A DNA stretch of 64,000 bases from Qipengyuania marincola (GTDB lineage Bacteria; Pseudomonadota; Alphaproteobacteria; Sphingomonadales; Sphingomonadaceae): NCBI RefSeq assembly GCF_029688625.1, contig NZ_JARULC010000001.1, forward strand, positions 310,001 through 374,000, given 5' to 3'. Made by a program: the position numbers and the translations under genes. This document shows, one piece after another, positions 1 to 9,332 of the stretch (position 1 is its first letter; each line of letters opens with the position of its first letter). The notes under the pieces are model-generated. The model was not told the origin of the DNA and searched no databases. It worked only from the letters and a program-made list of their open reading frames with translations.

Positions 1-1274
1 ACATTGAGGTCGCCGAAATCGAGTTCGCCGGTGAACTGCGTATCGAACAGCTGGCGTTCGTACCAGGCGGTGTTCTGAACGAGGTCGGTGTCGTCGCTCT
101 GGAAATCGAAGGTTTCGGCCAGCGATGCCTGCTTGAGCGAATCGCGGATGAAGAGATTGGTGAAGCGGAAGCGGTGCTCGCCCACCTCCAGCCCGAAGCC
201 CAGCAGGCCGTTCACCAGAATGCGGTTGTCGGTGACGAATTCGTTGCCGTCGCTGTCGAGATTGAGCTCCTCGCCAACCGCGGTCTGTTGCGTGATGAAG
301 CGGTTGCGCCACTTGTTGCTGATCGAGGCGGTGGCGATGACGCCGAACTGGCCGTCTCCGAACACGTCGAAGCTGGTGCCGCCGGTGATGCCGGCCGAGA
401 CATTGACGGGCAGGCCGCTGTTGCTCTGCAGCAGGATCAGATTGGGATCGCCCAGCTCGAGCAGGATCGCTTCCTGATCGACATCGGGGCTGTTGATGGG
501 CAGGCCGCTGTCGAGATAATTCTGCAGTTCCGGGCGAATGGTACGGCGTCCGTCGTCGAAGCCGAACCAGTCGTAGCTCGAACCGAAATAGGTGTAGCCG
601 ACGCCGCCAGTGGTCTCCGTGTCGCCGCTCAGCCCGCCGCTGATCGTGAGGAAACTTTCCTGCGGAATCGCGCGGGTGGTGAGGTTGATCACGCCGCCGC
701 CGAATTCGCCGGGGTAGTTGGCGGAGTAGGTCTTCTGGACGAGGCTGGAGGCGACCACGCTGGTCGGGAAAATGTCGAGCGGGACCACGCGGCTCAATGG
801 CTGGGGCGAGGGCAGCGGCAGGCCGTTGAGCAGGGCGAGCGAATAGCGATCGCCCAGGCCGCGCACGAAGACGAGGCCGTTGCCGACCGTCGAAAGACCG
901 GTCACGCGGGTCAGCGCGCCGGCGATGTCGCCCTCGCCGGTCCTGGCGATGGCTGCGGTGTCGAGCACCGAAACGACCTGAGTCGACGCGCGGGTCACAT
1001 CCTGCCGCCGGCGTCCGGTGACAACGATCGCGCCGCCCGGCACCGATACCTCGGGCTCCTCGAACTCTTCTTCCTGCGGCGTGTCGTCTTCCTGCGGCGT
1101 GTCGTCCACGCCTTCGACCTGCTCGGCGAGCAGGGCGTCGGTTGCCGGATCCTCCTCGGCCGGGACGCCTTCGGCACCGGTACCGGGCGCAGCATCCTGC
1201 GCAAGAGCCGCGCCGGGTACGCACAGCGCGGTGGTGAGCAGGAGCAGCGAAGCGAGCTGCTTGCCGGTCGACAT
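1..1274 (-). CDS. TonB-dependent outer-membrane receptor, N-terminal part (cut by window edge)
   Basis: Only the first 424 or so residues are present; the rest lies beyond the left edge. The ATG opens a signal peptide ending near residue 25 (ALAQD). An acidic, proline-containing stretch with two DDTPQE copies follows, then a plug domain beginning IVVTGRRRQDV, with VRGLGDRY and YPGEFGGGVINLTTR as typical plug motifs. The family takes up large or scarce nutrients through the outer membrane using TonB energy. It lies 115 bp downstream of a lipoprotein gene on the same strand and is probably in one operon with it. The substrate cannot be read from sequence. Confidence 0.9.
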   Translation of the reverse strand, partial: MSTGKQLASLLLLTTALCVPGAALAQDAAPGTGAEGVPAEEDPATDALLAEQVEGVDDTPQEDDTPQEEEFEEPEVSVPGGAIVVTGRRRQDVTRASTQVVSVLDTAAIARTGEGDIAGALTRVTGLSTVGNGLVFVRGLGDRYSLALLNGLPLPSPQPLSRVVPLDIFPTSVVASSLVQKTYSANYPGEFGGGVINLTTRAIPQESFLTISGGLSGDTETTGGVGYTYFGSSYDWFGFDDGRRTIRPELQNYLDSGLPINSPDVDQEAILLELGDPNLILLQSNSGLPVNVSAGITGGTSFDVFGDGQFGVIATASISNKWRNRFITQQTAVGEELNLDSDGNEFVTDNRILVNGLLGFGLEVGEHRFRFTNLFIRDSLKQASLAETFDFQSDDTDLVQNTAWYERQLFDTQFTGELDFGDLN

Positions 1275-1389
1275 GGTTCGAGACCCCCTCATTATCAGGT
1301 CCTGTAGAATTCGGTGGGAGCGCGCGCGCTCCAATCGGGTGAGGGCTCGCGGGGCACGAACGGACCGTGCCCCGCGAACCGTGTCCTGC

Positions 1390-2961
1390 TTACGAGTCGT
1401 AGACCGGCAGGCTGGTGCAGTTGGTAACGTCGCCGTCGAAGCTCACCGTCGCCGAATTGCAGGTCCAGCCTTCGACCCAGTCGGAAATGCTGGGATAGAC
1501 TGCGCCGATCTGCTCCGGCTCGACGAAGAAGCTCGACAGTGCGGTCGGATCGAAAACGGCGACGCCCGCTTCGTTGGACCCATTGAGGAAGGTCATTGTC
1601 AGCGTGTTGGTGAAGTTGGCGTTGTTGTTCGAACCAGCTTCGTAGCGGGCCTGGATATCGGCCGCCGTCACCCCGCCCGAGCTGTCGCGGAAGTCCGTCG
1701 CACAATCGAGCACGAAGGAGTTGAACGCCACCGGGCCGGCTTCATCCGGACCGCTGGTGCGATCGAGCGTCTCCGTCCCGTCGATGCGCAGGCAGGGCGT
1801 GCCGCCGGTCGCGTCGACGAGGATCGAGTTGACGATGGTGTAGTCGGCGAAGCCGCGGATGCGGATGGCCTGATCCTGGTCACCGCCATTGTGGATGAAA
1901 GTGGCGTTGGAAATGCGCGTGTTCTGGCGCGGGGTCTGCTCTTCAAGGCCGTTGGTCGAGTCGGCTTCGATGATGGTGTCACCGACGCCCGGGCGCTGGA
2001 CCGCGATGACGAACTGCATGTTCGCCTTCACACCGGTGTCGGTATCGATGCTGTCGTCTTCCGCGCCGACCACGATCAGGCGCTTCACGTTCACCCGGCC
2101 GCCGAAGAATTCGACGCCGTCGTCGGAGCTGTTGAAGCTCATGATGTTTTCCAGCGTGGTGCCGCTACCGACGCCGCCCGTGGTAAGCGACTGCAGTTCG
2201 TTGTCGCCCGACAGGACGAAGCCCGAATAGCGAATCTGGACGAATTTCATGCTGCCCGAGCTGTCGTCACCCGTCGCGCCACCGAACAGGGCGGGCTGGG
2301 CCGCGCCTTCGACCTGGCGTTCGCAGGCCGTCGTGCCCGGGGTTGCGCCCGGTGCGATGCAGTCGGTGACCGGTGCGCGACCCGACAGGACGACCCCGCC
2401 CCACTGGCCGGCGGAATTGTCGGTGTTGAGGCCCTGCACATTGTCGCGGCTGGTGAAGATGATCGGGCGTTCGGCGGTGCCGTTCGCCTGGATGGTATTG
2501 CCGCGATTGACGTTGAGGAAGCTGGCGCCCGAGGCATAGATGATCGCGCCCGGCTCAATGGTCAGCTGCACGTCGGTATCGGCACCGGTGTCACTCGGGC
2601 CGCCATCCTCGCCCACGTCGACGCGACCGTTCATGCGGTAAAGGAGACCCTCGATATAGGGGAGGGTGGAGCTGGCGGTGAACCGCGCGGGCAGGGTGCA
2701 GACGCGATATTCGCCGGTCGGGCCGGAGATGGTTCCGCTGTCGGTCAGGCCGGTCGGATCGGAAATCGTCGGACAACCTGCGGCCGGTGTCACCAGCGAG
2801 GACGTCGGCGTGGGTGTCGGGGTCGGCGAGGGCGCCGGCGCGGACGGATTGTTGATGGTGATGTTGCCGCCGGTGCCCGGCGAGACGATCTCGTCGGCTC
2901 CGCAGCTGGCAAGGGCCAGCGCGCTACAGCCAAGGACGAGCGAACGATGGAAAGTGGTCAC
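1390..2961 (-). CDS. Secreted lipoprotein paired with a TonB receptor
   Basis: The 523-residue product starts with a lipoprotein signal peptide whose lipobox ends in LALASC, giving Cys20 as the lipidated residue. A Thr-Pro repeat linker lies near residues 43-54. The long Asn/Gly/Asp-rich body contains phrases such as NTIQANGTAERPIIFTS that resemble a parallel beta-helix surface protein. It precedes the TonB receptor on the same strand, so it may be a surface partner that binds or processes the receptor substrate. No catalytic motif was recognised. The lipoprotein call is firm; the beta-helix fold and the role are inferred. Confidence 0.75.
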   Translation of the reverse strand: MTTFHRSLVLGCSALALASCGADEIVSPGTGGNITINNPSAPAPSPTPTPTPTSSLVTPAAGCPTISDPTGLTDSGTISGPTGEYRVCTLPARFTASSTLPYIEGLLYRMNGRVDVGEDGGPSDTGADTDVQLTIEPGAIIYASGASFLNVNRGNTIQANGTAERPIIFTSRDNVQGLNTDNSAGQWGGVVLSGRAPVTDCIAPGATPGTTACERQVEGAAQPALFGGATGDDSSGSMKFVQIRYSGFVLSGDNELQSLTTGGVGSGTTLENIMSFNSSDDGVEFFGGRVNVKRLIVVGAEDDSIDTDTGVKANMQFVIAVQRPGVGDTIIEADSTNGLEEQTPRQNTRISNATFIHNGGDQDQAIRIRGFADYTIVNSILVDATGGTPCLRIDGTETLDRTSGPDEAGPVAFNSFVLDCATDFRDSSGGVTAADIQARYEAGSNNNANFTNTLTMTFLNGSNEAGVAVFDPTALSSFFVEPEQIGAVYPSISDWVEGWTCNSATVSFDGDVTNCTSLPVYDS

Positions 2962-3046
2962 GGGTACGGTCCCCTCAAAAACCGAATGAATCGGAAAGTC
3001 TGTCGAAGCGCGAATTCGTTGATCGCGAATCGCCAGCTAGGAGCCG

Positions 3047-3074
3047 TTCGTGACAGTATGTGTCGCTTCGTGAC
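3047..3074 (-). promoter_or_regulatory. Direct repeats upstream of the lipoprotein/receptor operon
   Basis: TTCGTGAC occurs twice, exactly 20 bp apart (3047-3054 and 3067-3074), with a related GTGTCG between them. On the minus strand this gives GTCAC/GACAC half-sites at about 10-bp steps, placed 86-113 bp upstream of the lipoprotein start. It resembles a tandem activator site such as a PhoB box, but the match is loose. Confidence 0.35.
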
Positions 3075-3206
3075 CGTTATGTTGCAGTATCAACAGCTTT
3101 GGCCGCGGCGGTGCTGATTGCAGAAATATGACAATGTTTCAGTTTTGTTGCAGTCCACGGCTCCGCGACCTATTCATTGCCCAACAGAACAGTTGGGAGA
3201 TGCTTT

Positions 3207-3590
3207 ATGTCGCTCATTGCCAGTCTCGCCTTCGCCATGGTGGCCCAGGGTCCGGTAGCCGTCGTGGCGGCGCCAGAAACCGATTACGATGTCGGCTATG
3301 AGGAACTGGTCTCCGGGCAGGACCGCGCTGCTGCGGAAGCGATCGAAAACTGCGGCAAACTCGCTGCCGACGATCCCGCCCGCCTGATCAATCACGGCAT
3401 CGCGCTGGCCCGTTTGGGTCGCTTCAACGAGGCGAGGGCCGATTTCGAGGCCGCCGCCAATGCCAGCACGAGCGTGGAACTGGAAACGGCCAGCGGCGAA
3501 TGGATCGATTCCCGCCGTCTTGCCCGCCGCGCCCTCGCATCGCTAGATAAGGGCGAATTCGCCCGCTATTACGCGATGTCGATGCGCTGA
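3207..3590 (+). CDS. Small exported TPR-like protein
   Basis: The product has 127 residues. The ATG at 3207 was chosen because GGGAGA lies 6 bp upstream; an in-frame TTG at 3177 is the alternative. A hydrophobic signal-like segment (MSLIASLAFAMVAQG) is followed by two helix pairs that read like a tetratricopeptide repeat, including LINHGIALARLGRFNEARAD. TPR proteins are scaffolds, so no enzymatic role is implied. It stands alone between divergent sequence and a strong terminator. Confidence 0.7.
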   Translation: MSLIASLAFAMVAQGPVAVVAAPETDYDVGYEELVSGQDRAAAEAIENCGKLAADDPARLINHGIALARLGRFNEARADFEAAANASTSVELETASGEWIDSRRLARRALASLDKGEFARYYAMSMR

Positions 3591-3613
3591 TCCTTACAGC
3601 GAACCCCTTGCAG

Positions 3614-3645
3614 CCCGCGTTTCCCACAGGAAGCGCGGGTTTTTT
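3614..3645 (+). terminator. Rho-independent terminator
   Basis: A 10-bp stem (CCCGCGTTTC pairing with GAAGCGCGGG, one wobble) with a 6-base loop is followed by six T residues. It closes the small TPR-like gene. Confidence 0.85.
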
Positions 3646-3745
3646 GTGGGCGGACGTTGCTTACATGCGACGAAATTTCCAGCATTCAGCTTTCTGTCAC
3701 CCCTTTGTCATGTACTAAGGCCAGTGGGATCGGACGGAGGGTGCA

Positions 3746-4375
3746 ATGATTCTCGCACGCTTGGCGCTCGTCTCGGGGTTGGTCCTCGGAGCGCTCTCCG
3801 CCACGAATGTGAAGGCGGATGTCATTGAGATCGACGCTGACGGAGCACGCTGGATAGCCGGCGGGGGCACCGCCCTACCTGCTGCGCCGGCCCAAAGCGC
3901 ATCTGATGCTGCCATCGTTGAAGTCCCGGCCGAGATTTTCGTTCCCGAAATCGCCATCGCCGATCCGCATGCCCCGGGCGCGCTCGTGCCCGTGACCTAC
4001 CAGGCAAAGGTGGCCGAGCTCGCCGCGCGTTACGATCTCAGCCCGGCGCTGATCGAGGCGATGGTCTGGCAGGAGAGCCGCTGGCGCGCCAACGCCGTTT
4101 CGCCGGTCGGGGCCCGCGGCCTCGCCCAGCTGATGCCCGGCACGGCACGCGATCTGGGCGTCGATCCGAACGATCCTTTCGCCAATCTGGAAGGTGGGGC
4201 GCGCTATCTGCGCGAGCAACTCGACCGGTTCGATGGCGATATCGAGAAAGCGCTTGCCGCCTACAACGCGGGGCCCGGACGGGTCATGCGCGCAGGCGGC
4301 ATTCCCCGCATTCGCGAAACGCAGCTTTACGTGGCGGCCATCATGGGTCGCCTCGCCAACCACTCACGGGAGTAA
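3746..4375 (+). CDS. virB1: VirB1-type lytic transglycosylase
   Basis: The 209-residue protein has a signal peptide (residues 1-25) and a C-terminal SLT/goose-lysozyme-like domain from about residue 90. The catalytic Glu lies in MVWQESRWRANAVS, followed by GARGLAQLMPGTA and AAYNAGPG, the hallmark motifs of soluble lytic transglycosylases. It cleaves peptidoglycan so that a secretion apparatus can cross the wall. It is the first gene of the virB-type operon, and its last codons carry the GGGAG ribosome site for the next gene. Confidence 0.9.
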   Translation: MILARLALVSGLVLGALSATNVKADVIEIDADGARWIAGGGTALPAAPAQSASDAAIVEVPAEIFVPEIAIADPHAPGALVPVTYQAKVAELAARYDLSPALIEAMVWQESRWRANAVSPVGARGLAQLMPGTARDLGVDPNDPFANLEGGARYLREQLDRFDGDIEKALAAYNAGPGRVMRAGGIPRIRETQLYVAAIMGRLANHSRE

Positions 4376-4381
4376 TTTCGC

Positions 4382-4681
4382 TTGAAGTCCAAGTTTTCGA
4401 TCCCGGCCGCCCTGGCCTTTCTGGCGATGTCCAGCCCCGCGCTGGCGCAGACCACCGATCCGGCAGGGTCGGGCCCGGTCGTCGCCGCGCTCGGCTGGTT
4501 GCAGGGAACCCTGCTCGGCAACGTTGCCACGGCAGTCGCGGTCATGGCCGTTGCCGCCGTCGGCTTCATGATGCTGACCGGACGCCTCAATTGGCGCTTC
4601 GGGGCGACCGTTATCATCGGCGTCTTCATTCTCTTCGGCGCGGCCTCGATCGTGGCCGGCATCCAGGGCGTCGCCGCCTGA
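4382..4681 (+). CDS. virB2: VirB2/TrbC-type major pilin
   Basis: The 99-residue protein starts at TTG, 9 bp after GGGAG within the end of virB1. A signal peptide (to ALAQ, residue 23) is followed by two hydrophobic helices separated by a short polar loop (GRLNWRFG), the standard layout of the VirB2/TrbC pilin subunit. Size and position between virB1 and virB3 agree. Whether the pilin is cyclised cannot be told. Confidence 0.85.
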   Translation: MKSKFSIPAALAFLAMSSPALAQTTDPAGSGPVVAALGWLQGTLLGNVATAVAVMAVAAVGFMMLTGRLNWRFGATVIIGVFILFGAASIVAGIQGVAA

Positions 4682-4683
4682 CC

Positions 4684-4968
4684 ATGACCGCACTCGTCCG
4701 CCATCCCGTCCACCGCGCATTGACGCGCCCGCAGATGTTCGCGGGGGTGACGTATAACTACTTCATCATCAACGGCATGGTGACGACGGAGGCGTTCCTG
4801 ATCACCGGCAGCTGGCTGGCGCTGGTGGTGTTCGCGGTGATGCACGGCATCGGCTATTTCGCCTGCCTGCGCGAACCGCGCATCTTCGACCTGTGGATCA
4901 CCAAGGTGTCGAAATGCCCCCGCGTGAAGAACTACAAGCACTGGGGGTGCAACTCCTATGCCGCATAA
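4684..4968 (+). CDS. virB3: VirB3/TrbD-type inner-membrane protein
   Basis: The product has 94 residues, beginning at the ATG 2 bp after the virB2 stop; the frame is open further upstream but those codons overlap virB2. The N-terminal VHRALTRPQMFAGV and a central pair of hydrophobic segments are typical of VirB3, which works with the VirB4 ATPase at the inner membrane. Its end overlaps the virB4 start by 11 bp. Confidence 0.85.
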   Translation: MTALVRHPVHRALTRPQMFAGVTYNYFIINGMVTTEAFLITGSWLALVVFAVMHGIGYFACLREPRIFDLWITKVSKCPRVKNYKHWGCNSYAA

Positions 4969-7396
4969 GGACAAGTGGAAGGGCGCTGCCGCCTGGGGCT
5001 CGAAGGAGGCGCGGGCCGGCGACCGGCTGCCCTATGCCCGATTGATCGACGATAGCACGCTGCTGTTGCGTGACGGGTCCGTTATGACCGCGATCCAGGT
5101 GCCCGGCCTGCTGTTCGAAACCGAGGACAGCGAGGCGCTCAACGCCCATGCCGCGACCCGGGAAGTGGTTCTGCGCAGCACGCTCGATGCGCGTTTCGTG
5201 CTCTATCATCACGTCATCCGGCGCCGTGTCTCGGTCGATCTCGAGGCGTCGTTTCCCGACCCGATCAGCCGCCATATCGACACGCGCTGGCGTGAGCGGC
5301 TGGGATCCGGCCAGCTGTTCGTCAACGACCAGTTCATTACGCTGATCCGGCGCCCGGCCCGCGGCAAGGCTGGCCTGGTCGAGCGCGTCAGCAAGGGTTT
5401 GAAGCGCAAGGGCCGCGAGCAGGTCGAAGCGGATCCGAAGGATCTGCGGTCCTTGCGCGCCGCATCGCAGGGCCTTGTCGCTGCTCTGCAAGCCTATGGC
5501 GCAACGCCGCTGACCGACTATGTCGGCCCGCAGGGCAATACCAATTCGGAAATGCTGGAGCTGCTTTCGGCGCTCTACAATGGCGAGATGCGCCCGGTGA
5601 GGAAGCCCGCGGACGATGTCGATATCGGCCACATGCTGCCCTATCGCCGCGTCAGCTTCGGGCTCGATGCCATGGAAATGCGCGGCTCGGGTTCGCCCGA
5701 TTTCGCCGCCATGCTTGGGTTGAAGGACTATCCCGAAGCAACCAGCCCGGGATTGCTCGACAGCCTGCTGCGGCTGCCCTTCGAAATGGTGGTGAGCGAA
5801 AGCTATGCCCCGACCGAGCGGCAGACTGCGCGCGAGCGCATGGATCTGGCCATTCGCCGCCTGAAGAGCGCCGACGAAGAAGCCGCGGCGGAGCGCGCCG
5901 ACATGCTCGCCGCGCGCGATGCGCTGGGCAATGGCGCGGTCGGCTTCGGCGATCATCACCTCACGGTCATGGTCAAGGAACGCGATCTAGGCCGGCTCGA
6001 CGACGCAATGGCTGCCTGCGCCGCCGCGCTGGCCGATACCGGCGCCATCGCAGTGCGCGAGGATACCAATCTCGAACCGGCATTTTGGGGCCAGTTCCCG
6101 GGCAACGAAGGCTACCTCGTGCGCCGCGCGCTGATTTCCAGCGCCAACATGGCCAGCTTTGGGTCGCTGCACGGCTTCGCACTGGGTCAGGCCGAAGGCA
6201 ATCACTGGGGTGATGCGGTCACCTTGCTGGAAACGACCAGTGCGACGCCGTTCTTCTTCAACTTCCACCACGGCGATCTTGGCAATTTCTCGGTCATCGG
6301 GCCGAGCGGTTCGGGCAAGACGGTGGTGATGAATTTCCTCGCCGCGCAGGCCCAGAAGTTCAAACCGCGCACCATCCTGTTCGACAAGGACCGCGGCGCG
6401 GAACTGTTCGTGCGCGGCATCGGCGGGCGCTACGACAGCATCCGTGCGGGCGAGCCGACCGGGTTCAACCCGCTCGCGCTGCCCGATACGCCGATCAACA
6501 AGGCCTTCCTGCGCGACTGGTTGGGCGTATTGCTGAAGGCCGAGGGCCCTGAAGAGGAACAGACCATCGCTGGTGCGGTGGACGCAGCCTATGCCAATGA
6601 CGCGTCGCTGCGCCGGCTGCGCCACTTCCGCGAACTGCTGTCCGGCAGTCGCCGACCGCAGCCTGGCGATCTGGCAGACCGTCTGAGCGCGTGGATCAAC
6701 GCCGGCGAGCATGCCTGGCTGTTCGACAATGCCGACGACCGGCTCGACCTGACGGCACGCGTGCTCGGCTTCGACATGACCGCGCTGCTCGAGAACCCGC
6801 GCCTGCGCACCCCGACTATGATGTACCTCTTCCACCGGATCGAGGAACGGCTTGACGGCAAGCCGACCATGATCCTGATCGACGAGGGCTGGAAGGCGCT
6901 CGACGACGAGGTCTTCGCCGCGCGCATTCGCGACTGGCTCAAGACTTTGCGGAAACGCAATGCACTGGTCGGCTTCGCCACGCAGTCGGCGCGCGATGCG
7001 CTGGAGAGCCGCATTTCCACCGCGCTGGTCGAGCAGACCGCGACCATGGTATTCATGCCCAACAGCCGTGCCCGGCCGGAGGATTATTGCGACGGCTTCG
7101 GGCTGACGGAGCATGAGCTTGCGCTGATCCGCACGCTGCCGGCGCACAGCCGCTGTTTCCTCGTGCGCCAGCCCGACGCCAGCGTCGTCGTGCGGCTCGA
7201 TTTGTCCGGCGCGCCCGAAGTGCTGACGCTGCTGTCGGGCCGCGAAAGCTCGGTCCGCCGTCTCGACGTTCTGCGCGAGGCGCTGGGCGACGCTCCGGCG
7301 GACTGGTTCCCCGCGCTCACCGGCACGAAATGGCCGGGCGGTGCCAATGACAGCGAGCTGGTCGAGGAACTGAACCTCGATCTGGCGGCAGAATGA
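4958..7396 (+). CDS. virB4: VirB4-type secretion ATPase
   Basis: The 812-residue ATPase carries Walker A GPSGSGKT near residue 448 and Walker B MILIDEGW near residue 637, with downstream TQSARDALESRIS matching the family. The N-terminal half is the CagE/TrbE/VirB4 domain. VirB4 energises pilus assembly and substrate transfer in type IV secretion systems. Length is normal for the family. It overlaps virB3 upstream and virB6 downstream by 4 bp, so the genes are probably translationally coupled. Confidence 0.95.
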   Translation: MPHKDKWKGAAAWGSKEARAGDRLPYARLIDDSTLLLRDGSVMTAIQVPGLLFETEDSEALNAHAATREVVLRSTLDARFVLYHHVIRRRVSVDLEASFPDPISRHIDTRWRERLGSGQLFVNDQFITLIRRPARGKAGLVERVSKGLKRKGREQVEADPKDLRSLRAASQGLVAALQAYGATPLTDYVGPQGNTNSEMLELLSALYNGEMRPVRKPADDVDIGHMLPYRRVSFGLDAMEMRGSGSPDFAAMLGLKDYPEATSPGLLDSLLRLPFEMVVSESYAPTERQTARERMDLAIRRLKSADEEAAAERADMLAARDALGNGAVGFGDHHLTVMVKERDLGRLDDAMAACAAALADTGAIAVREDTNLEPAFWGQFPGNEGYLVRRALISSANMASFGSLHGFALGQAEGNHWGDAVTLLETTSATPFFFNFHHGDLGNFSVIGPSGSGKTVVMNFLAAQAQKFKPRTILFDKDRGAELFVRGIGGRYDSIRAGEPTGFNPLALPDTPINKAFLRDWLGVLLKAEGPEEEQTIAGAVDAAYANDASLRRLRHFRELLSGSRRPQPGDLADRLSAWINAGEHAWLFDNADDRLDLTARVLGFDMTALLENPRLRTPTMMYLFHRIEERLDGKPTMILIDEGWKALDDEVFAARIRDWLKTLRKRNALVGFATQSARDALESRISTALVEQTATMVFMPNSRARPEDYCDGFGLTEHELALIRTLPAHSRCFLVRQPDASVVVRLDLSGAPEVLTLLSGRESSVRRLDVLREALGDAPADWFPALTGTKWPGGANDSELVEELNLDLAAE

Positions 7397-8562
7397 CGAG
7401 CGCAACCTGCCAGAAGGCCGCCGAAGGGGTCGGCAACGGCGTTGCCGGGGCGCTGAAAGGCGTCGACTGCGTCGCGGGCGAAACGGCCGCGGCTGCCTTC
7501 GGTCGCCTGTTCGCCTCGGGCGGTGCCCTGACGACGACGCTGACCATCGTGCTGACACTGTTCATCGCGCTGTTCGGCTTCGCGCTGCTCACGGGTCGCA
7601 CCAATGTCGGTGTTCGCGCGCTGGTGCCGCGAATGATGACGCTGGGCCTGGTTCTGACCTTTGCGACCAGCTGGGTCGCCTATCAGAGCGTGGTCTGGAA
7701 TCTCGCCATCGGCACGCCGGACTATCTCGCCGGCATCCTCACTGGCGCGCGCGGGAGCGCGACCGAGGTCTTCGCACAGAAGATCGACGTGGTGTTCCTT
7801 GCCATCCAGGAAGTCAGTGGCGGGAACGAGGATTTTGCGGCCTTCTCGCCCGAGGGCATGATGTGGCTCGGCGCCATGCTGTTCATGCTCGGCACTGTCG
7901 GCCTGCTGGTCACGACCAAGATTGCGCTGGGCGTGCTGGTCGCGCTGGGCCCGATCTTTGTCGTCATGGCCCTGTTCAATGGCACGCGCGGCCTGTTCAC
8001 CGGCTGGATCAAGGGCCTGACGCTGTGTGCGCTGGCACCGCTCTTTGCCGTGCTTGGCGGCTCGATCATGCTCGAACTCGCCGTGCCCATTCTCGGCGCA
8101 CTCGTGGCGACACCGGGGCAGGTCAATCCGCAGGCAGCGATGGCGTTCTTCATGGTGGGGGCGGTGCATGTCGCGCTCATGGTGTTGGTGCTCAAGGTCG
8201 CAGGAGCAATGGTTGCCGGCTGGACGGTGTTTGGCCTTGCTTCCGACCGTGATGAGCGCGCCGCCGCTACTCCAACGCCGCAAGCCGCACCTGCGCCGGC
8301 GCTGGCCAGTGCCCAAGCAGCCAATGCCGCGAGCTCGCAGGCGCGCCGGATCGACGTGTCCGCCGTGCCGACGGCTGCCGCCGCCAATGATGCCGGCGCG
8401 AATGCGGCAACGACCCAGCGCACAACCAAGGTATTCGCGACCGCTTCAGGCAATGGTCAGGTCGCGCCGCTTACTTCCGGGCCATCCCGGGCAATGGGGA
8501 TCGGCAGCCGCTTCAAGCCCGCCCCGCCCAAGGCCCTCGACCGTTCCGTGGAGAAACGCTGA
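7393..8562 (+). CDS. virB6: VirB6/TrbL-type polytopic membrane protein
   Basis: The 389-residue protein has at least five hydrophobic segments between about residues 50 and 285, the conserved tryptophan region (FTGWIKGL) of VirB6/TrbL, and an Ala/Pro-rich cytoplasmic-type tail. It forms the inner-membrane part of the type IV channel. It follows virB4 directly: the gene order leaves no room for virB5, and no virB8 follows. Confidence 0.88.
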   Translation: MTSATCQKAAEGVGNGVAGALKGVDCVAGETAAAAFGRLFASGGALTTTLTIVLTLFIALFGFALLTGRTNVGVRALVPRMMTLGLVLTFATSWVAYQSVVWNLAIGTPDYLAGILTGARGSATEVFAQKIDVVFLAIQEVSGGNEDFAAFSPEGMMWLGAMLFMLGTVGLLVTTKIALGVLVALGPIFVVMALFNGTRGLFTGWIKGLTLCALAPLFAVLGGSIMLELAVPILGALVATPGQVNPQAAMAFFMVGAVHVALMVLVLKVAGAMVAGWTVFGLASDRDERAAATPTPQAAPAPALASAQAANAASSQARRIDVSAVPTAAAANDAGANAATTQRTTKVFATASGNGQVAPLTSGPSRAMGIGSRFKPAPPKALDRSVEKR

Positions 8563-9332
8563 TGAACCGCGCGCTCATTCCCGCGCTCGCCCTGGCCATG
8601 CTGGCCGCGCCCGCTGCCGCGAAGGATTCGCGGCTGGTCGAGGTGTTCTATGACGAGGCCAAGATTGTTCGCATCGACGGCAAGGTGACCGTTCAGGCCT
8701 CGATCGTTTTCGGTGACGATGAAACGATCGAAAACGTCGCGATTGGGGACTCGCAGGCTTGGCAGGTGACCCCGAACAAGCGGGCGGACATCCTGTTCGT
8801 GAAGCCGCTTGCGCCGCGCGCATCGACCAATCTCACGGTCATCACTTCCAAGCGGACTTACCTTTTCGATCTTGTCGCCAGCCCGTCGGCCAAACCGCTC
8901 TACGTGCTGCGGTTCGACTATCCTGACGAGCCAGAGGAACCGCAGATGGCGCAGGCCGATGCCATCGAACGGCAGGCAGCGCGCGATCCCTTCGCAGTCG
9001 TCGATCCGTCCGATCTCAATTTCGCCTGGAGCGGTTCGGGGGATCCCGAGCTGCTGCCGGAAAACACTTTCGACGATGGCGACGCGACCTTCCTCAGCTG
9101 GCCGCAGGGCAAGCAGGTGCCGGCGATCCTCGTCGCCAATGCGCAAGGTGTCGAAGGGCCGATCAATTTCACCGTCCGCGGCGACACGATCGTCGTTGAC
9201 GGCGTCCCGCGCACGCTGATCCTGCGCTCGGGCGAAAATCGTGCCGAGCTGGTGAACACCGGACCCGAACGCGCCGCGCAGCCCGTTTCCGCCCGTTCCA
9301 GTGCCGCGCTTGCCCAGAAGGGGAACGACTGA
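8562..9332 (+). CDS. virB9: VirB9-type outer-membrane-complex protein
   Basis: The 256-residue protein has a signal peptide to about residue 20 (APAAAKDSR) and the VirB9/CagX N-domain, including DRLV-like DSRLVEVFYDE, the paired ITSKRTYLFDL strand and a C-terminal beta domain with DGVPRTLILRSGENRAE. VirB9 lines the outer-membrane core with VirB7 and VirB10. No VirB7-like lipoprotein is visible beside it. Its ATG overlaps the virB6 TGA. Confidence 0.92.
   Translation: MNRALIPALALAMLAAPAAAKDSRLVEVFYDEAKIVRIDGKVTVQASIVFGDDETIENVAIGDSQAWQVTPNKRADILFVKPLAPRASTNLTVITSKRTYLFDLVASPSAKPLYVLRFDYPDEPEEPQMAQADAIERQAARDPFAVVDPSDLNFAWSGSGDPELLPENTFDDGDATFLSWPQGKQVPAILVANAQGVEGPINFTVRGDTIVVDGVPRTLILRSGENRAELVNTGPERAAQPVSARSSAALAQKGND

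Noticed and set aside
1018-3117. Long plus-strand frame antisense to the lipoprotein and receptor genes
   Set aside because: The minus-strand genes have signal peptides and family motifs; the plus frame is a high-GC shadow with no domain sense.
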